The notes beneath the pieces are model-generated. The model was not told the origin of the DNA. It saw only the letters and a program-made list of their open reading frames with translations, and searched no databases. 64,000 nt of DNA from Palaemon carinicauda (Eukaryota > Arthropoda > Malacostraca > Decapoda > Palaemonidae). Of the stretch, positions 58,800-64,000 are shown piece by piece. The DNA is taken from assembly GCF_036898095.1 (NCBI RefSeq), contig NC_090744.1, positions 15,188,655-15,252,654 on the forward strand, read 5' to 3'. The translations under genes were made by a program, and so were the position numbers. Each line of letters begins with the position of its first letter. Within the stretch, counting starts at the first letter, position 1.

Positions 58800-60130
58800 G
58801 GAATTAGGTAAATTCTCAGGCTTCCAAACTCACCTACTCTATATTACATAAGTCTGATATACACGAGAAATACTCTGAACTCTGAGAATATTACGCAACT
58901 CCCATATGGAAATATACTCTTTATGAAGACTGAAAATCTAAAGGTCTCTTTATGTTGCACTCAAAAGAAAACTGGGTGATTACGTTTCTTTGAACTTGAA
59001 CTATCCTAAAACAAACCTCTTACTTCGGATCTTAGTCAGAGGAAACGAGCAAAGCACTGAAATAAGTATTGGTAATCGAAATATTACACACTTTACAAAA
59101 ATAAATATATTCTATAAAAATAACAGCATTTCAAAAGTAATACCAACAATAAATCACTCGAAATCCAATCTGAACTAGACCTTACACTTATGACAAAACA
59201 CTTCATAAATAATACAATCACTTGTTTCACTAGAAATTAATTTATAAAATCAGTTAATTTTGACTATTAATAAAAATAATTAACACATTAACATTACAAA
59301 ATATAAACACTAGTTACACTTACATATAAGTAACTGTTACTCTTACGTCCTTTGGGCTCACACAAAATTATAGAACAGAAAGCAAAATTTAATGCAATTC
59401 ACATCAACGAAATCACACAGGGCCAGTTACAAAAACTTTTCCATTCAAATGGGCTTACATAAAAATTCACTTCACCTTTTCTAATCAAGTACAAGAAATA
59501 TCTCCAAGGTTTTACCATGCACTAGGGATATACGTCGGAGAGGAAACTACTACCTGGCTGGATAGAGGCTGGTGAGAGGTCTTGTTGGAAACACAGAACT
59601 ATCAGAGTCTTAGACTGGACCTCTCTGACTCTCTGCTATGCATTGCAAGGCCCCTATATATATCAGCCTAATTACTCTATGAACTTCTAGTTCATCATAC
59701 TAGAAACGTTACACATGGTCTGGCGGGTTCTCACAAGGTCAGGTTGCCAACTAGGCAATATGGAAGTAGGGTACTAACGTCACCTAAATGAGGGCAACGC
59801 TCTCAGCTAACTCCACCCACCTCCTCTCGTAGCATTAAAAAAGAAGGTAAATCTAGTCTAAGACCTTCATATATCTTCTAACCACGTAGAAATAATGACG
59901 TAATCTTGTTTATATCTCAAGTGTATCATACAGCATACCTTTTAACAAGTTTACATAAAACTTCGTAAAAAAACTACGTGAAATGAAAATTTAATTCCTT
60001 GAAATAACATAAATTTACTTATAATGAACTGAATTAAAATACAACTAAATGAATGACGACAGTCTTATGTAATTTACATGCATTTACTTAATCCTACGAG
60101 AGTGGGACCCACCTTACGAGTCAGTCGTCT
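58800..60130 (-). repeat. Inverted, diverged solo LTR of the Gmr1-like family
   Basis: On the minus strand it reads AAATTACATAAGACTGTCGT (60080-60060), then TTTTTGTAACTGGCCCTGTG (59436-59417) and ATCACCCAGTTTTCTTTTGA (~58980). These landmarks have the same order and spacing as in the element A/B LTRs. No internal region is attached on either side. It is more diverged than the other copies. Confidence 0.7.
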
Positions 60131-60425
60131 CTATTATGAGCTTTTAAATCAATATTTCTATATTCATCATCTAATTCACGCTTCATAGTCCTCAGCCATG
60201 TAGGCCTTGGTATTCCAATTCTTGTGGAGCCCAGTTGAAAGTTTGGTGAGCTAATGTCTCTTGGGGAGAACTAAGAGCATGCCCAAATCAATCTCCATCT
60301 ATCCCTCACAGTGATCTCATCTACATATGACACTTCAGAAATCACTTTGATTCTCCGAAATCTTACATGGATTTCGAACAAATACCTAGAACTAAGAACC
60401 CTAGCAATAAGTATTGAAATAATTA
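60131..60425 (-). pseudogene. Possible LINE C-terminal remnant
   Basis: The minus strand shows EITVRDRWRLIWACS, then FNWAPQELEYQGLHG and MKRELDDEYRN in different frames. DRWR is a phrase seen near the end of RTE-like and related LINE proteins. Weak. Confidence 0.3.
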
Positions 60426-61312
60426 ACATTAGAGTAAGTGCGCTACTATCAAATTTCTATTATTTTTCAATATATCATTTGGTTTAAACTGAAATGCATG
60501 TCAATAACCCTTGGCCTTAGATATCTGCGTTTGGTATCAAAATTAATAACTTTTCAACCCCTCTTCCTTTTAACATGTTGCTCTTTGATATCACTATTCG
60601 TATGGCTAATTACAAGATTAAGTGCTTATATAAGATTACCTTCTCGAATGACATATGAATCTTGAAATCCTAAAACAGATTATGGTAGCCAGTTTCATTA
60701 AAAATAACAGTTCCTTAAGCCACTCTGAATGTCAGACTTGGAACCACCCATGGCTAGGCTTTGGCTCTAGAATATACCATTAAACCTACTTGAAAGAATA
60801 AGTGTTGCTTAGTCACTTTTATTCTCAACCACAAGGCTAATACTTCAATCAAATCTCTATCCTTTTTCGGGAGCCAAATCCTTCGTCATTATCCCTCATA
60901 AATTTTTACCCGTATTTCAACTAAATGAGGCCACCCACTGGTACTTTAAACTAAATGCCAACCTTTTCTAGGCCCAAACCCTTTGGCACAGTTTATCCGC
61001 TATAAAATTTTACCTGACCCTTAACCATCTACTTCAATGTTCTTCCCTTTATGACCGAATTATCATTCCTTCAAGAGCTACATTTCCCCGGGCAAGATTT
61101 CTTGACCCTTAGTTTAAACTCTTAAGACTGCCCTCTCCTGGCATTTTCTACCCTGTTGGGATTTCTCCTTCCAGTCAGGACGTTGTTTTGTTCATTGCAG
61201 CCAATGAAACGCATCCATGAGCGGGTTTCATGACTTCATCCTGCAGACAGTAGATCCTCGCCTCCTTCCCTACCCGAAGTAGGACATTACCTGAAACTGT
61301 GAGGGTAGAACT
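60426..61312. other. No recognisable gene
   Basis: No coding or repeat signal that I can support. The ORF at 60438-60665 is probably chance. Confidence 0.55.
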
Positions 61313-61650
61313 ACTATAACAACCATAAAGAGTACCAATCTAACAGCCCTAAAGAAAGAACTAGTCTAACAGCCGTGAAGAACAAACCAAAATAGCTATA
61401 ACTACCATCATATAAACTTGATAGTAAAAAACAGAACCCGTTCAACAACCCTAAAGAGTGAACCAGTGTAACAACCCTAAATTGATTGATTCGAGGTTTT
61501 CTGGCATCCTGACATCTAAGGTCATTGGCGCCGAATAATAACCCTAAATAAAAAGCTAGTTTAACAGCCATGAGGAATGAACTAACTAATGAAAAATTTT
61601 CAAAACTATAGTGCTAAGGGAGAACTAGTTTAACCACCAAGAAGAAAGAA
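61313..61650. repeat. Degenerate ~29-bp minisatellite
   Basis: Units like AAAGAGTGAACCAGTGTAAC + AACCCT recur about nine times with many differences. They are interrupted at ~61480-61545 by TTGATTGATTCGAGGTTTTC...GGCATCCTGACATCTAAGG, a phrase I recall as a separate decapod repeat. Confidence 0.65.
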
Positions 61651-62214
61651 CCGTAAATACTAATTTTGAAAACTTTTTTCGTTAAAAGAGAAACAGTGCT
61701 ACATTCAAGAAGAAAAGACTAAATTTATTTTTACTTGTTATAACTTTTTTGTACTTAAAGGAATTAAGTTAATAATTCCTTCAACGCTGTAACTTTACTT
61801 ACTTCTTGTGAAAGAGATTGTGTATCTAGGAATAATTTAACAAAATGAACTAATACTCCAGTGTATATTCCTACCCTACCTAAATAACTTAAAACTCTTC
61901 AAGTGACCACTCCCTTTACTACCGGCATCGCCATGGTTAATTTGGAGGTTGGTTCTTCGGTCCCGTTGTTAATGAACTATTGAAGTTTGAGGACCAAGGG
62001 TGTGCATGTTAGAAGGTACACGGCTATAAATGGGCCGTTGTATTCAGTGTGCCCACTTCGTTAGTGGGGTAAAAAAGTGACCCCCTTTCTATAGGCCCTC
62101 AGTGCCGGTCTGCAAGGGAGTGGTGCCGATCAATTCCACTAAACTTATAATTTCATTCTAATTCTGTCCTGCCATTTAACTCCCACTATTCTTCTGAGGG
62201 CTTTATTCTAAAAT
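61651..62214. other. No recognisable gene
   Basis: Non-coding. 61930-62140 is GC-richer but I cannot assign it. Confidence 0.5.
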
Positions 62215-64000
62215 CTAAAAAATCTGGTTGGGTATTGTTTCATTGTCATACCACAACTCATGTCCATACAGTAACAGCGGTCTCACTAAACTGATATATA
62301 GCCTGATTTTTATGTGTAATTTTAGGTGCTTTGATTTACAAATTTTACCTAACCTAGCCATTGTCTGATTTTCTTTTTTCAATCTTTCATTAAACTCCAA
62401 TTTTAAAGACCCTGTATTAAAGATCATAGTTCTTAAATATTGAAATGATTCCACCTCATTAATTCTTTCTCCTTCCAATGATATTTCATCTTCCATTGCA
62501 TATTCCGTTCTCATCATCTATCTTTCTTCTATTAATCTTAAGCCCAACCTCATGTGATATTTCATACATTCTGTAAGTGAGCTTTATACGTCTGTGCCAT
62601 TTTTATGATAAAGACAGCACCATCAGCATACTCTAGGTCTGATAATTTCCTGTTACCATTCCCATCCAATCCTTCTACGCCATCCTCAACTGTTCTATGC
62701 ATTACAAAATACATGAGGAGGATAAACAACTTAGGTGAAAACACATTTCCTTGGAATACTCCACTTTTCGCTGGAAATTCATATTATAGCACTCCGTTAA
62801 CATTAACTTTGCACTTGCTTTGCTCGTGAACAGACTTAACTAATTTTACATATCTAAGAGGAACCTTATAATAACGCAGGACTCCAAAAAATTGGCCGTT
62901 GCACACTAGCAAAGACTTTTTCATAGTCCACAAATGCCATCAAAAGTGGATTTCTATATTCTGCACATTGCTGTACAACATGTTTTAAAATGAAAATTTA
63001 GTCAGTACAACTTCCACTTTTTCGAAATCCTACTTGCTCATTTCTCAAATTTTCATCAATCTTTCTTTCTAGTCTCTTCAGAATGAGCATACTATATAGC
63101 CTCTGTAATTATCACAGTCAGCCAGATTTTATTTTCTTTCTTTCTTTTTTTTTTTTTTTTTGCCAACTCTTCTCGCTCCTATACATCAAGTTTTGCCTCT
63201 TCCTACCATATTGTATAAAATAATCTTGTAAATATTAATTTTTAGCCAAAATAATCTGAGCAGCTGTTCCATCGTATCCAGGCGTTTTCCATCATTCCAG
63301 TTTTTTAATGATAACTTCGACTTCAAACACACCAAATTCATTCATGGGCAAATCAAAGTCTTTCTCAGCTTTAGATGTATCAATCAAATTATTCCCTTCA
63401 TATCTGCTATTCATAACCTCATTAAAGTGTTCCAACGTTGCCTTTCTTCATCTTCTGTTGTTATAACAAAACCATCTCTTTTTAATGGTATATGCTTCTT
63501 TTTTGCCCCGTATGAGATTTTTTCAATGATTCTATAAGTAATTCTCACACCATAGCCCCTTCCATGAATTCATAGCTTTGTCAGCCTCGTCTGCTTTCCT
63601 GTCTAAATATTCTCTCTAGTCATTCTTGGCTTTTCTTTTGACCTCACGGCCAATACTGGAATACTTAACATGCTCTACGTTGTAATTTTCCTTATTTCCT
63701 CGAAAACTTTCAACAGTCAATTTCTGTCTCTGTCTTCTTTTTATAATATCCCGTTTATCATTTGATATCCATGGTTTTCTCCTTGTAACTGGAGGTCCCA
63801 AAACTTCACTACCAAGTGACTGATATATGTTCCTAATTTCACACCATTCTTTATTAATTATCTGCTCTTCGTCTCTTAGTCTCTAGGAGTGTAAATCGAT
63901 TCCTACATACAATTGCAAATGTTTCTCTGTGCTCATCTTCTAGAAGCTTAGTTGTATCAAACCTAGGTGTACTATCTACATTTCTCCTAGGTGCTTTCAG
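62215..64000 (-). pseudogene. RTE-like LINE reverse transcriptase (broken, partial)
   Basis: Minus strand from beyond the window. RRKPWISNDKRDIIKRRQRQ (63770-63710) is the linker after the endonuclease. GYDGTAAQIIL-like sequence near 63280-63240 follows. FVDYEKVFASVQRPI (~62940-62895) is RT block A, GVFQGNVFSPKLFILL (~62755-62710) block B', and LSDLEYADGAVFIIK (~62645-62605) the catalytic box. There YADD has become YADG. The thumb and C-terminus read VESFQYLRTMIFNTGSLKLE and KIRLYISLVRPLLLYGHELW (62455-62240). Several frame changes and stops show it is dead. The clade call (RTE-like) is by resemblance. Confidence 0.8.

Overview
The window looks like intergenic DNA from a large, repeat-rich crustacean genome, most likely a decapod such as a prawn, shrimp or crab. 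Three things suggest this. There are very long (TA)n, (CT/GA)n and (TTA)n tracts. A dispersed repeat ending in (TAA)n with a GCTAAGCTACAACCCTAG core occurs at least five times, and I recall it from decapod sequence. The transposon mix (DIRS, BEL/Pao, CsRn1-like and Gmr1-like gypsy, several LINEs) fits too. The species call is inference from memory. I found no convincing host gene, rRNA or tRNA gene, CRISPR array or bacterial operon. Nearly every coding trace belongs to a transposable element, and most are broken.

Layout. 1-1331: a ~133-bp satellite flanked by a GTGAAC-rich minisatellite. 2019-2695: an inverted repeat plus a third direct copy. 2706-19890: Gmr1-like Ty3/gypsy element A, whose pol order is gag, PR, INT, RT, RNase H. 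A TA-flanked TIR element (3141-4992) sits in its 5' LTR, and a complete-architecture DIRS retrotransposon (10954-19233, with inverted terminal repeats and an internal complementary region) sits in its 3' LTR. 20200-21035: 3' end of a LINE on the minus strand. 23217-29345: a copy of the (TAA)n-tailed repeat split by a CsRn1-like gypsy element (23330-28818, TSD AGCC), itself split by a fold-back element with minisatellite termini (26192-27565). 30458-30787: a 330-bp palindrome with no spacer and a Pol III-like box in each arm. 33567-41437: BEL/Pao element 1 (TSD CCTGT). 41750-47571: another (TAA)n-tailed LINE copy split by deleted BEL/Pao element 2 (41855-47149, TSD CATGA).

47661-58570: Gmr1-like element B. 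It carries an ORF1-only LINE (48751-51130, TSD TAAG), a short (TAA)n-tailed repeat (51330-51565) and a ~2.4-kb DNA transposon with ~110-bp TIRs (52043-54467). That transposon encodes a zinc-finger plus DDE-like protein I cannot place in a named superfamily. 58800-60130: an inverted third LTR of the Gmr1-like family. 61313-61650: a degenerate minisatellite. 62215-64000: a broken RTE-like LINE on the minus strand, running off the window.

The genes form no host pathway. The window is a record of nested insertions: reading the interruptions gives the relative age of each element, and the duplicate LTRs and target-site duplications fix several boundaries to the base. The items most worth following up are the Gmr1-type pol order seen in two copies, the DDE-like transposon, the palindrome, the 30-bp motif shared by the 3' regions of BEL/Pao elements and a LINE, and the repeated use of one integration point in a dispersed repeat.
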